Of a DNA stretch of 64,000 nt, positions 46,253 to 56,825 are shown piece by piece. The DNA is from Streptomyces aurantiacus JA 4570. GTDB taxonomy: Bacteria > Actinomycetota > Actinomycetes > Streptomycetales > Streptomycetaceae. The notes under the pieces were generated by a model, which had not been told where the DNA came from, made no database searches, and saw only the letters and a program-made list of their open reading frames with translations. The stretch spans positions 32,954-96,953 of the forward strand of contig NZ_AOPZ01000019.1 of assembly GCF_000414115.1 (NCBI RefSeq), in the 5' to 3' direction. A program made the translations under genes and the position numbers. Position 1 is the first letter of the stretch, and each line of letters starts with the position of its first letter.

Positions 46253-47317
46253 ATGTCCAGAGACACCGGACCGTACAGACCGGGCACGGCCGCCGCGCGG
46301 CACCGGCCGCACCGCGCGGACGAGCCGTGCGCCCCCGGCTCCGCCCTCTACGCCCGCGCCCTGCGCGAGGGCCGCGTGCACAGCCGGGAGGCCGAACCAG
46401 TGCCGTGCCTCGTCGACTTCGGGCTGCTGCACCCGGACGTCGACGACATGCGGTGGCTGCTGCCGAGCGAGCCCGCGCACGCGCTGCTGCGGCTGTTGCG
46501 CGGGATCGAGGAGGAGGTCGCGCACGAGCGGCAGCGCGAGGCGGAGGTGGCGGCGGCGTTCGAGCCGCTGCTGGCCCTCGGCCGCCCGAGCGCCACCACC
46601 GCGGTCGCCGGCAGCGGTGCCGGAGCCGCGCGCACTCCTGCCCGCGACAGACCCGCCGCCCTCACGCCGCTCAGAGGCGTCCCGCGCATCACCGCCGCCA
46701 TAGACGCGGCCGTCTCCCGCTGCACCCGGGAGGTCCTGACCATCCAGCCCGGCGGCTTCCGCCCCGTCTCCGACCTCGGTTCCGCGCCGCCCCGCGAGCA
46801 GGCCCTGCTGTCGCGCGGGTGCCGGATGCGCACGCTGTACCAGCACACCACCCGGCACGCCTTTCCCGTGATCGCGCACTTCGAACGCCTTGAGGGGGAC
46901 GTGGAGGTGCGCACGCTGAGTGAAGTCACCGAGCAGTTGGTGGTGTTCGACCGTACGGTCGCCTTCCTCCCCGCCGACCGGGACTTCGCCGAGGCCCTGG
47001 AGGTCCGCGCCCCCGCCCTCGTCGGCTACCTGGCCGCCCTCTTCGACCGGCTCTGGCAGCTCGCCACGCCGATGTTCCCGCACCCGGCCGCCCCGCAGCC
47101 CGCCGAGAACGGCGTCACCGCGCGGCAGCGGACCATCGCGGAGCTCCTCGTCGAGGGCCTCACGGACGCCGACATCGCCGACCGGCTCGGCATGAACGTG
47201 CGGACCGTACGCGTCCACATCTCCAAGCTCGCCACCAACCTCGGCAGCACCAGCCGCGCCCAACTCGGCTTCCTCATCGGCCGCTCAGGAATCCTGGGCC
47301 CCGGGCAAACCCGCTGA
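46253..47317 (+). CDS. LuxR-type regulator, paralog 5 of 5 (long form)
   Basis: A 354-residue regulator with the full layout: APGSALYARALREGRVHSREAEPVPCLVDFGLLHPD, the linker IEEEVAHERQREAEVAAAFEPLL and an Ala/Thr-rich insert. The centre VPRITAAIDAAVSRCTREVLTIQPGGFRP and RTLYQHTTRHAFPVIAHFERLEGDVEVRTLSEVTEQLVVFD is nearest to paralog 2. The LuxR motif is TARQRTIAELLVEGLTDADIADRLGMNVRTVRVHISKLATNL. ATG at 46253 follows GGGGAGGAAG. It is likely co-transcribed with paralog 4. Confidence 0.87.
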   Translation: MSRDTGPYRPGTAAARHRPHRADEPCAPGSALYARALREGRVHSREAEPVPCLVDFGLLHPDVDDMRWLLPSEPAHALLRLLRGIEEEVAHERQREAEVAAAFEPLLALGRPSATTAVAGSGAGAARTPARDRPAALTPLRGVPRITAAIDAAVSRCTREVLTIQPGGFRPVSDLGSAPPREQALLSRGCRMRTLYQHTTRHAFPVIAHFERLEGDVEVRTLSEVTEQLVVFDRTVAFLPADRDFAEALEVRAPALVGYLAALFDRLWQLATPMFPHPAAPQPAENGVTARQRTIAELLVEGLTDADIADRLGMNVRTVRVHISKLATNLGSTSRAQLGFLIGRSGILGPGQTR

Positions 47318-47620
47318 ATCACGAACGTCCGGAATTGCCGCCACTTGCCCCCACCTCCGCCCGTTGCACCGCAACAAGATGACGGTAGCGGAGAGTGGGC
47401 GCGGCACTGCATCGTGGTGACAGCGGCGGGGAACGGGCCCGGTCCCGATCCGGTACCGGAACCGGTGCGTTCCCGGCCGCCATGTGGCTCTGTCGTGGTC
47501 TCCCCCCGCAGAGCCGCGCTTCCCTAAGGGTCGCCCCGGTTCGGCTACGCCCCGTGGCCGGCCGGGGCGCTCAGTCTCCGGGGGGGTGGGCGCCCCGGCA
47601 CCGCGGGCGGCCCGGGGGGC
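47318..47620. other. Intergenic region between convergent genes
   Basis: About 300 bases with no convincing gene. It contains CCGGGGCGC (47562-47570) and GCGCCCCGG (47590-47598), a nine-base stem able to end the convergent LuxR paralog 5 and 47621-48139 transcripts, and a CCGGTACCGG palindrome near 47451. Confidence 0.5.
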
Positions 47621-48139
47621 TCAGGCCCGCGGCGCGTTCTCGCCCGCCCACTCCCGCAGCAGCCGCTCCCGCTCGCCCTGGCGCGGGGTGCCGCCCTCGT
47701 GCGAGCGGCCCCACTCGGCCATCGCCGCCAGCGTGGTCATCATCGTGGCGGCGCCGTCGGTGAGCCGGGACAGCAGGGCGCGGGACAGGTCGTACTCGGT
47801 CTGGGTGTAGCCGGACGCGGCGGCGACGTACGTCGTCAGCTCGATCTCCTCGTCGGCCGTGCCGACGCACACGGTCATCGTGGCGGCCGCGTCCTGGCCG
47901 CCGAGGCCCACCGAGAGCGCCATGTCGACGACCACGCCCAGCTGCCGCTTCAGGGACTTCACGGGGACGTCCTCGACGGTGAGCGTGTGGACGTCGTCCC
48001 ACAGCCACAGCCCGGACTGCTGATGGCCGAGGGACGTGACGCCCTCCGGCGTCATCCGCACCCCGGGCGCGAGGCCCGACGGCTTCGCGCCCACGTACAC
48101 ATCGCCTTCGGCGATCCAGAACAGCCCCACCATGGCCAT
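47621..48139 (-). CDS. Protein of unknown function
   Basis: A 172-residue protein with a hydrophobic N-terminal strand (MAMVGLFWIAEGDVYVGAK), a PH-like or beta-sandwich pattern (VTSLGHQQSGLWLWDDVHTLTVEDVPVKSLKRQ), two mostly hydrophobic stretches (about 60-110) and an acidic/basic C-terminus (GERERLLREWAGENAPRA). It has no signal peptide or recognisable domain. It is likely cytoplasmic. Its upstream region carries a seven-base tandem repeat. It does not belong to the dnaK operon by spacing, though it is on the same strand. Confidence 0.7.
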   Translation of the reverse strand: MAMVGLFWIAEGDVYVGAKPSGLAPGVRMTPEGVTSLGHQQSGLWLWDDVHTLTVEDVPVKSLKRQLGVVVDMALSVGLGGQDAAATMTVCVGTADEEIELTTYVAAASGYTQTEYDLSRALLSRLTDGAATMMTTLAAMAEWGRSHEGGTPRQGERERLLREWAGENAPRA

Positions 48140-48157
48140 GAGAACTCACTTCCCCCC

Positions 48158-48225
48158 GATGAACGATGAACGATGAACGATGACGACGAACGATGAAGGT
48201 GAACGATGAAGGTGAAAGGTGAAAC
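48158..48225. repeat. Seven-base tandem repeat ahead of the unknown gene
   Basis: GATGAAC and near-copies (GATGAAG, GACGAAC) repeat about eight times. This is a simple-sequence array just upstream of the 47621-48139 gene, in its probable promoter or leader. Copy number may vary by slippage. Confidence 0.75.
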
Positions 48226-48302
48226 GGAGCGGTCGGCTCGGCGGTCAGCCCGATGTCGACCCCCCGACGACCAGCCTAGAGTCGTCCGGCGCAACGCGTG
48301 AA

Positions 48303-48345
48303 AGGGCCGGGCAGTTCCCGCACCAGCGGAAACCCACCCGGCCCT
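48303..48345 (-). terminator. Terminator of the dnaK operon
   Basis: AGGGCCGGG (48303-48311) and CCCGGCCCT (48337-48345) form a nine-base stem with a 25-base loop, 51 bases after the hspR stop. Confidence 0.6.
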
Positions 48346-48396
48346 CAGGACGCCCGCACGCGGGCCCCGGATCCTGCGACTTACGGATCCCGCGGC

Positions 48397-48852
48397 CTAC
48401 GGATCCTGCGGCCTCTTCGGCCGCCACACCACGAGCGCGCTGGCCTGCTGCACGTCCTGATACGGCACCAGATCGCGGCGGTAGGACGCGTGCACCGCGG
48501 CCTCCCGCTGCTGCATCGCCGCGGCCGCGCCCTCGACGGCCGACGAGAGTTCGGCCACGCGCGCCTGCAGCGCGGCGACCTGGTTCTCCAGCTCGATGAT
48601 GCGCTTGATGCCGGCGAGGTTGATGCCTTCCTCCTGCGACAACTGCTGGACGGTGCGCAGCAGTTCGATGTCGCGGGCGGAATACCGCCGGCCCCGTCCT
48701 GCGGTGCGGTCGGGCGAGACCAGGCCCAGGCGGTCGTACTGCCTGAGGGTCTGCGGGTGCAGGCCGGAGAGCTGGGCCGCCACCGAAATGACGTACACCG
48801 GGGTCTCGTCCGTCAGTTGATACGGGTTGCGTCGGCGGCCGTCCCGCTCCAT
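48397..48852 (-). CDS. hspR: HspR, heat-shock repressor (MerR type)
   Basis: A 151-residue MerR-family repressor that binds HAIR operators of dnaK, clpB and others; in Streptomyces it is held active by DnaK. The helix-turn-helix is YVISVAAQLSGLHPQTLRQYDRLGLVSPDRTAGRGRRYSARDIELL; a coiled-coil dimerisation helix follows (about residues 80-115), then a 35-residue tail. It is the last gene of the dnaK operon, four bases after dnaJ, and represses its own operon. HAIR boxes in this window lie ahead of dnaK and clpB. Confidence 0.95.
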   Translation of the reverse strand: MERDGRRRNPYQLTDETPVYVISVAAQLSGLHPQTLRQYDRLGLVSPDRTAGRGRRYSARDIELLRTVQQLSQEEGINLAGIKRIIELENQVAALQARVAELSSAVEGAAAAMQQREAAVHASYRRDLVPYQDVQQASALVVWRPKRPQDP

Positions 48853-48856
48853 GAGG

Positions 48857-50050
48857 TCACGCTCCCTTCGCGGCCTTGAACAGTTCTGCCCGCGGATCGG
48901 TGTCCGCAGTCGCCTCGCGGTACGCCTCGAGGGCTTCCGTCGCGGCGGGGGACAGGGTGGTCGGCACGGCCACCTCCACTGTCACGAGCAGATCGCCCCG
49001 GGTGCCGTCCTTGCGGACCGCGCCCTTTCCGCGGGCGCGCATAGTGCGGCCGTTGGGCGTGCCGGGGGGCAGCTTCAGGGTGACGGGCGGGCCGCCCAGG
49101 GTCGGCACCGTGACCTCGCCGCCGAGCGCCGCTTCCGCGTACGTCACCGGCACCGTCACCGTCAGGTTGTCGCCCTTGCGGCCGAAGACCGGGTGGGCGT
49201 CGACGTGCACGACCACGTACAGATCGCCTGCCGGGCCGCCGCGTTCGCCGGGGCCGCCCTTGCCGCGCAGGCGGATCCGCTGGCCGTCGGAGACGCCCGC
49301 CGGGATGCGCACCTGCATCGTGCGCGACGACTTGGCGCGGCCGGAGCCCTTGCACACCTCGCAGGGGTCCTGCGCGATGAGGCCGCGGCCCTTGCAGTCC
49401 ACGCACGGGTCGGTCAGCGAGAAGCCGCCACCGCCGCCGCGCGAGACCTGGCCGGTGCCCACGCACGTCGGGCAGACGCGCGGGGTGCCGTTCTTGTCGC
49501 CCGTGCCCGAGCACGCCTTGCACGGGGCCTGGGACGACATGCGCAGCGGAACCGTCGCGCCGTCCACCGCCTCCGTGAAGCTCAGCGTGACCTCGGACTC
49601 GATGTCCTGGCCGCGGCGCGGCTGCGTACGCGTGCCGGCGGTCGCGCCGCCGCGGTTGAACAAGCCCCCGAAGACGTCACCGAGACCGCCCCCGAAGCCG
49701 CCGGCCCCGCCCGCCGAACCGCCACCCGGGGCGCCGCCTCCGAAGAGGTCGCCCAGGTCGAAGTTGAACGAACCGCCGCCGGCGCCTCCCGGGCCCGGCC
49801 TGAAACCGCCGTTGCCGAAGAGCGCGCGGGCCTCGTCGTACTCCTTGCGCTTCTTCGGGTCGCCGAGGACGTCGTTCGCCTCGGAGATCTCCTTGAAGCG
49901 CTCCTCGGCCTTTACGTTGCCCTTGTTGGCGTCCGGGTGGTTCTCGCGGGCGAGCTTCCGGTACGCCTTCTTGATCTCGGCTTCGGTGGCGTCCTTGGGG
50001 ACGCCGAGGACCTTGTAGTAGTCCTTCTCGATGAAGTCCTTGGTGCTCAT
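48857..50050 (-). CDS. dnaJ: Chaperone protein DnaJ
   Basis: A 397-residue Hsp40 that delivers substrates to DnaK and stimulates its ATPase. The J-domain has the HPD motif in ARENHPDANKG, followed by a Gly/Phe-rich linker with a phase of Gly repeats (about 75-145). The zinc domain has all four CxxCxGxG units (CKACSGTG, CPTCVGTG, CVDCKGRG, CEVCKGSG) and the substrate-binding C-terminal domains follow. This is a full-length type I DnaJ. It lies four bases before hspR and 84 bases after grpE. Confidence 0.96.
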   Translation of the reverse strand: MSTKDFIEKDYYKVLGVPKDATEAEIKKAYRKLARENHPDANKGNVKAEERFKEISEANDVLGDPKKRKEYDEARALFGNGGFRPGPGGAGGGSFNFDLGDLFGGGAPGGGSAGGAGGFGGGLGDVFGGLFNRGGATAGTRTQPRRGQDIESEVTLSFTEAVDGATVPLRMSSQAPCKACSGTGDKNGTPRVCPTCVGTGQVSRGGGGGFSLTDPCVDCKGRGLIAQDPCEVCKGSGRAKSSRTMQVRIPAGVSDGQRIRLRGKGGPGERGGPAGDLYVVVHVDAHPVFGRKGDNLTVTVPVTYAEAALGGEVTVPTLGGPPVTLKLPPGTPNGRTMRARGKGAVRKDGTRGDLLVTVEVAVPTTLSPAATEALEAYREATADTDPRAELFKAAKGA

Positions 50051-50134
50051 CCCCGACGTCCCTCCTTCCTTGTCATCCGGCGGGCGCCGGCGCCGAGGTC
50101 GCCCTCGGTGCCGACACCGCCGTCCGTCTCGGCG

Positions 50135-50850
50135 TCAGCCCTCGTCCGGGCCACCGCTCTCCTTGTCCTGGGCGCCTTCGGCGCCGTCGGCCTTGCCCTC
50201 CGCGTCCGGCGCGGCCTCGTCGCCCTCGGGCGTCTCGGACTTCACCGTCTGCGCGCCGGGCTGCGGCTCGGCCACGGCCACGCGCGCGGGGCGCACGACA
50301 CGCTCGCCGATGCGATACCCCGGCTGGAGGATCGCGACGCACGTCGTCTCGGTGACGTCCGGTGCGTAGCTGTGCATCAGCGCTTCGTGGATCGTCGGGT
50401 CGAAGGGCTCGCCCTCCTTGCCGAACTGCTGCAGACCCATCTTGGCGACGACGGTCTCCAGCGCCTCGGCGACCGACTTGAAGCCGCCGACCAGCTCGCC
50501 GTGTTCCCGCGCGCGGCCGACGTCGTCGAGCGTCGGGAGCAGTTCGGTCAGGAGGTTCGCCGCGGCGATCTCCTTGACCGTCACCTTGTCCCGCTCGACG
50601 CGCCGGCGGTAGTTCTGATACTCGGCCTGCAGCCGCTGGAGGTCCGCGGTGCGCTCGTTGAGCGCCGTACGCACCTGGTCCAGCTGGGCCGTCAGACCTG
50701 CCGCCTGGTTCGCGTCCCCGGCCGGGGCCGCCGGGCCCTCCTCGGTGGAGGGCCCGTCGGCCTGCGGCGCCTTGTCGTCAGGGGTGGCGCCGCCGGAGGG
50801 GACGTCGGGCTGCTCGGCGTTCTCGCCGAAGCCCGGGGTCTCCTCCGTCA

Positions 50851-50851
<1 letters not shown>
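50135..50851 (-). CDS. grpE: Nucleotide exchange factor GrpE
   Basis: A 238-residue cofactor that releases ADP from DnaK. An acidic, low-complexity start (about 60 residues) leads into a long coiled-coil helix (about 65-125, RTALNERTADLQRLQAEYQNYRRRVERDK), then the four-helix and beta-rich tail with the family motif VAKMGLQQFGKEGEPFDPTIHEALMH. The C-terminal 45 residues are acidic and low complexity. The start overlaps the dnaK stop (TGATG), so the pair is translationally coupled. Confidence 0.94.
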
Positions 50852-52788
<1,937 letters not shown>

Positions 52789-52796
52789 TCAACAGA

Positions 52797-52817
52797 GCTG
52801 AGTCACCCCGACTCAAC
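52797..52817. promoter_or_regulatory. HAIR-like site 2, ahead of dnaK
   Basis: GCTGAGT-CACCCCG-ACTCAAC keeps the spacer and 11 of 14 arm positions. Two adjacent HAIR sites suggest cooperative HspR binding. The remaining spacer up to 53089 holds an interspersed repeat (52850-52935) and the divergent promoter of the Fe-S oxidoreductase gene. Confidence 0.7.
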
Positions 52818-52849
52818 TCTTATCCCGCCCTTACGCGCAAGTCGAGGGA

Positions 52850-52935
52850 CCAGCCCGCCCGGCGCTTGAGGGCGAGGCGCGAAGCGCCGACAAGGGGGGG
52901 GAAGGGGCGAAGCCCCATAGGCCGCGACGCCGGGC
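52850..52935. repeat. Interspersed repeat copy between dnaK and the Fe-S oxidoreductase gene
   Basis: CGCCCGGCGCTTGAGGGCGA at 52856-52875 differs at three positions from the 25.1 kb copy. A run of G (GGGGGGG) and GAAGGGGCGAAGCCCC follow, and CCCGCCCGGCG near the start is balanced by CGCCGGGCGG near the end. It lies between divergent promoters. Confidence 0.6.
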
Positions 52936-53089
52936 GGCCGGAGGAGAGCGCGCAGGGAGCAAGGCGTACCTGAGCGACGCAGATCACCGCCGGCCTGGCT
53001 ACAGTGCGGCGAAGTAAGTGGGTAGTCTCAGACGGACTGCATAAGTTACCGCTTAGTAATAGTTCGCCTCGCAGGCCCGGGGAGCCCCC

Positions 53090-55357
53090 ATGCAACTCGC
53101 CGCGATCATCGTGTCGCTGGTCCTAATCGCGGTCGGCGTCGCGCTGTTCGGCCGTGCCATCGTGCAGATCTACCAGTTCATGCGGCTCGGCCAGCCCGTG
53201 CCCGCCGGCACCCGAACCGACGCGCCCGCCCAACGAACGCTCACCGTGGCCAAGGAGTTCCTCGGCCACACCCGGATGAACCGGTGGGGCATCGTCGGAG
53301 TGGCGCACTGGTTCGTCGCGGTGGGCTTCTTCTCGCTGCTCCTCACGATCGTCAACGCCATCGGCCAGCTCTTCAAGGCCGACTGGATGCTGCCGATCAT
53401 CGGTGACTGGGCGCCGTACAACATGTTCGTCGAGTTCCTCGGCACCATGACCGTGCTCGGCATCCTGACCCTGATCGTCGTACGGCAGCTGAGCAGGCCC
53501 GGCCGGCCCGGCCGCAAGTCCCGCTTCGCGGGCTCGAACACCGGCCAGGCGTACTTCGTCGAGGGCGTCATCCTCATCGTCGGCGTCTGCATCTTCACGC
53601 TGCACGCCCTGGAGGGCGCCCAGCACCACGTGGACGGCTACGAGGCGTCGTTCTTCATCTCGTACCCGTTCGTCTCGTGGTTCGGGGGCATGGACGTCTC
53701 GACGCTCCAGAACCTCACGTACTTCTTCGCGGGCCTGAAGATCGCGACCTCCTTCATCTGGATGATCACGGTCGCCCTGAAGACCGACATGGGCGTCGCC
53801 TGGCACCGCTTCCTGGCCTTCCCCAACATCTGGTTCAAGCGCGAGGCGGACGGCTCCACCGCCCTCGGTGAGCTCCAGCCCATGACCAGCGGCGGCAAGC
53901 AGATCGACTGGGAGGACCCGGGCGAGGACGACACGTTCGGCGTCTCCCAGGTCGAGCAGTTCTCCTGGAAGGGCCTGCTGGACTTCTCCACGTGCACGGA
54001 GTGCGGCCGCTGCCAGTCGCAGTGCCCCGCCTGGAACACCGGCAAGCCGCTCTCCCCCAAGCTCCTGATCATGTCGCTGCGCGACCACGCGCACGCCAAG
54101 GCCCCGTATCTGCTGGCCGGTGGCGGCAAGACGATGGAGGGCGAGGAGAAGGCGACGGCCGAGCAGCTCGCCGACGTCCCCGCCGCGGCCCTGGCGGAGG
54201 CCGAGCGCCCCCTCATCGGCACCGCCGAGGAGAACGGCGTCATCGACCCCGACGTCCTGTGGTCCTGCACCACCTGCGGCGCCTGCGTCGAGCAGTGCCC
54301 GGTCGACATCGAGCACATCGACCACATCGTCGACATGCGCCGCTACCAGGTGATGATCGAGTCCGCGTTCCCGTCCGAGGCGGGCACGATGCTCAAGAAC
54401 CTGGAGAAGAAGGGCAATCCCTGGGGCCTCGCCAAGAAGCAGCGCCTCGAGTGGACCAAGGAAGTCGACTTCGAGGTGCCGGTCGTCGGCAAGGACATCG
54501 AGGACCTCACCGAGGTCGAGTACCTCTACTGGGTCGGCTGCGCCGGCGCCCTGGAGGACCGCGCGAAGAAGACCACCAAGGCGTTCGCGGAGCTCCTGCA
54601 CATGGCGGGCGTCAAGTTCGCGATCATGGGCGGCGACGAGAAGTGCACCGGTGACTCGGCCCGCCGTCTCGGCAACGAGCCGCTGTTCCAGCAGCTGGGC
54701 GCGGAGAACGTGGCCTCCCTGAACATGGCGTTCGGTGAGGACGACGAGGACGAGTCGACGAAGAAGCCGAAGTCCGCGAAGAAGATCGTCGCGACCTGCC
54801 CGCACTGCCTCAACACCCTCGGCAACGAGTATCCGCAGCTCGGCGGCGACTACGAGGTCATCCACCACACCCAGCTGCTCCAGCACCTCATCGACGAGGG
54901 CAAGCTGATCCCGGTCACGCCGGTCGAGGGCCTGATCACCTACCACGACCCGTGCTACCTGGGCCGCCACAACAAGATCTACACGCCGCCGCGCGAGATC
55001 ATGGACAAGGTCCCGGGCCTGCGCCAGCAGGAGATGCACCGCCACAAGGAGCGCGGCTTCTGCTGCGGCGCCGGCGGCGCGCGGATGTGGATGGAGGAGC
55101 GCATCGGCAAGCGCATCAACACCGAGCGCGTGGACGAGGCGCTGTCCCTCAACCCGGACATCGTGTCGACGGCCTGCCCGTTCTGCCTCGTGATGCTCAC
55201 GGACTCCGTGAACGGCAAGAAGAACGATGGCGCCGCGAAGGAGTCGCTCCAGGTCGTGGACGTGGCGCAGCTGCTCCTGGACTCGGTGAAGACGCCGGTG
55301 GACCCGGCGGGCGACGAGGAGTCGGCGGACGCGCCGGAGCCGGAGCCGGTCAAGTAG
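53090..55357 (+). CDS. Membrane-bound Fe-S oxidoreductase (heterodisulfide-reductase-like)
   Basis: A 755-residue protein with five or six membrane helices in the first 250 residues, which resemble a NarI/cytochrome b-like domain with conserved His (HWFVAVG, HALEGAQHH). A soluble part follows with two 4Fe-4S motifs (CTECGRCQSQCPAWN and CTTCGACVEQCPVD) and then two CCG-type cysteine clusters (CPHCLNTLG to CCGAGGARMWM). This matches the HdrD/GlpC-like fused oxidoreductases of actinobacteria, expected to feed electrons between quinone and cytoplasmic donors. It is monocistronic and ends in a strong terminator. Its physiological donor is unknown. Confidence 0.9.
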   Translation: MQLAAIIVSLVLIAVGVALFGRAIVQIYQFMRLGQPVPAGTRTDAPAQRTLTVAKEFLGHTRMNRWGIVGVAHWFVAVGFFSLLLTIVNAIGQLFKADWMLPIIGDWAPYNMFVEFLGTMTVLGILTLIVVRQLSRPGRPGRKSRFAGSNTGQAYFVEGVILIVGVCIFTLHALEGAQHHVDGYEASFFISYPFVSWFGGMDVSTLQNLTYFFAGLKIATSFIWMITVALKTDMGVAWHRFLAFPNIWFKREADGSTALGELQPMTSGGKQIDWEDPGEDDTFGVSQVEQFSWKGLLDFSTCTECGRCQSQCPAWNTGKPLSPKLLIMSLRDHAHAKAPYLLAGGGKTMEGEEKATAEQLADVPAAALAEAERPLIGTAEENGVIDPDVLWSCTTCGACVEQCPVDIEHIDHIVDMRRYQVMIESAFPSEAGTMLKNLEKKGNPWGLAKKQRLEWTKEVDFEVPVVGKDIEDLTEVEYLYWVGCAGALEDRAKKTTKAFAELLHMAGVKFAIMGGDEKCTGDSARRLGNEPLFQQLGAENVASLNMAFGEDDEDESTKKPKSAKKIVATCPHCLNTLGNEYPQLGGDYEVIHHTQLLQHLIDEGKLIPVTPVEGLITYHDPCYLGRHNKIYTPPREIMDKVPGLRQQEMHRHKERGFCCGAGGARMWMEERIGKRINTERVDEALSLNPDIVSTACPFCLVMLTDSVNGKKNDGAAKESLQVVDVAQLLLDSVKTPVDPAGDEESADAPEPEPVK

Positions 55358-55380
55358 GTACGTAGGCACGTAGTCGCGGT

Positions 55381-55422
55381 ACGAGGGGCCGGTTTCGCCT
55401 GGGGGCGGGACCGGCCCCTCGT
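55381..55422 (+). terminator. Terminator after Fe-S oxidoreductase
   Basis: ACGAGGGGCCGGT (55381-55393) and ACCGGCCCCTCGT (55410-55422) are perfect 13-base arms with a 16-base loop, followed by CGTTCGTGT. Confidence 0.8.
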
Positions 55423-55508
55423 CGTTCGTGTAAACCTGTGGTGCTGTCGGTTCTGTCGTGAGCATGAAGTCATGCGGTGACGTAGGGACGAGTAGGGGTG
55501 GATGGGGC

Positions 55509-56825
55509 ATGAGGGGTTCCGGAAGACGTCTGCTGGCCGCCGTCATCGGCGGCACCCTGGTCCTCGCGGGGTGCAGCGGCGGCGGTGACGGCGACAACTC
55601 CCCCTCCCGCCCCGCATCCGCCGACCTCGCGAACAAGAGCGCGCCCCACCAGCCCGTCCCCCGCGGCAAGGGCAGCAAGGTGCCGGACGACTTCAACGGC
55701 GACGGCGCCCGCGACCTGGTCCTGGACGCGCTCGCGCACCGCGGCCAGGGCGACGACCCCGGCATCGGCGTCGTCTACGGAAGCCGCCGCGGCGGCCTCG
55801 TCCCCGGCGCCCGCCAGTTGCTGACCGCACGCGCCAACGGCGCCCGTACGAAAGGTGAGTTGCCCGCCGCGTTCGAGTCGGAGGCGTCCTGCGACCTGGA
55901 CGAGGACGGCTTCACGGACCTCCTGGTGTCGACGGACCCGCCCTACGACGGACAGGGGCAGCCCCCGGTCCCGCTCCAGCTCCTCTTCGGCTCCCCCACC
56001 GGGCTCACCGGCAAGGCCGTCAAGCTCCAGGTGCCCGCGCGGGCCAGGCTCGGCAACGACTGGGCGGACCAGCCGGTGTGCGGCGACTTCGACGGCGACG
56101 GGGCGCACGACCTCGTACTGCACGCGAGCGGGGCCCATCTGACGTATCTGCGCGGCCCGTTCACGCGCAAAGGCTCCCCGCATGCGGCGGGCAAACCGAT
56201 CACCGCCCCCGGCAACGACCTCGCCACCGGCGCGCCCGCCGTCGATGTGAACGGTGACGGCTACGACGACCTGGTCGTCCGCGAGGAGGGGCGCGCCTCG
56301 AAGGGGAGCCTGGTCCTCGGCGGCCCCAAGGGCCCCACCCGTACCGGCGTCCTGTTCCCCGCGAGCACCGCTGTGGCCTTCGGCGCGTTCGGCCGGGGCA
56401 AGGGCACGGACGCGGCGCTCGCGGCGCCGGGCGGCATCGCGCTTCGGTACGACGTGCCGGGCGCCGCGCGCGGGGCGCTCGCCGTACGGAACGCGACCGT
56501 GTACGCGGGCGACCTCGACGGGGACGGCCGCAGCGAGCTGGTCGTGGGCGGGGGCGGGCCCGGCGAGGTGTGGGTGTACCGGGGTCGCGCGACGGGCCTC
56601 GCGGCCAACGCCACGGCGACGCTGGTGCCCTCCCGGGGCCGGGAGGGGGCCGTCCAGGTCCTGAAGGTGGCCGACTTCGACGGGGACCGGCGGGCGGATC
56701 TGGTCGTCCGCACCGCTTGGGGGCAGGGCCGGGACCGGGTGGAGGTGTATCCCGGCAGGGCGGGGGCGGAGGGTCCGGTGTCCCGGGAGCCGGGGGTCAC
56801 GTTCTCCACGGAGGGGTTCGACTAG
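55509..56825 (+). CDS. FG-GAP/VCBS-repeat lipoprotein
   Basis: A 438-residue exported lipoprotein. A basic start (MRGSGRR), a hydrophobic core and lipobox LAGC indicate lipidation. Six Ca-binding D-x-D/N-x-D-G strands follow, the first being DFNGDGARDLVLDA, then DLDEDGFTDLLV, DFDGDGAHDLVL, DVNGDGYDDLVV, DLDGDGRSELVV and DFDGDRRADLVV, with the layout of an integrin-alpha-like beta-propeller. It should sit on the cell surface and bind a partner or polysaccharide. I chose the ATG at 55509 because it directly gives the lipoprotein signal. Three non-lipidated relatives follow 2.3 kb downstream. It overlaps the convergent small gene 56797-57003 by 29 bases. Confidence 0.9.
   Translation: MRGSGRRLLAAVIGGTLVLAGCSGGGDGDNSPSRPASADLANKSAPHQPVPRGKGSKVPDDFNGDGARDLVLDALAHRGQGDDPGIGVVYGSRRGGLVPGARQLLTARANGARTKGELPAAFESEASCDLDEDGFTDLLVSTDPPYDGQGQPPVPLQLLFGSPTGLTGKAVKLQVPARARLGNDWADQPVCGDFDGDGAHDLVLHASGAHLTYLRGPFTRKGSPHAAGKPITAPGNDLATGAPAVDVNGDGYDDLVVREEGRASKGSLVLGGPKGPTRTGVLFPASTAVAFGAFGRGKGTDAALAAPGGIALRYDVPGAARGALAVRNATVYAGDLDGDGRSELVVGGGGPGEVWVYRGRATGLAANATATLVPSRGREGAVQVLKVADFDGDRRADLVVRTAWGQGRDRVEVYPGRAGAEGPVSREPGVTFSTEGFD

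Noticed and set aside
48158..48225. A CRISPR array
   Set aside because: Units are seven bases with no spacers of constant length and there are no cas genes.
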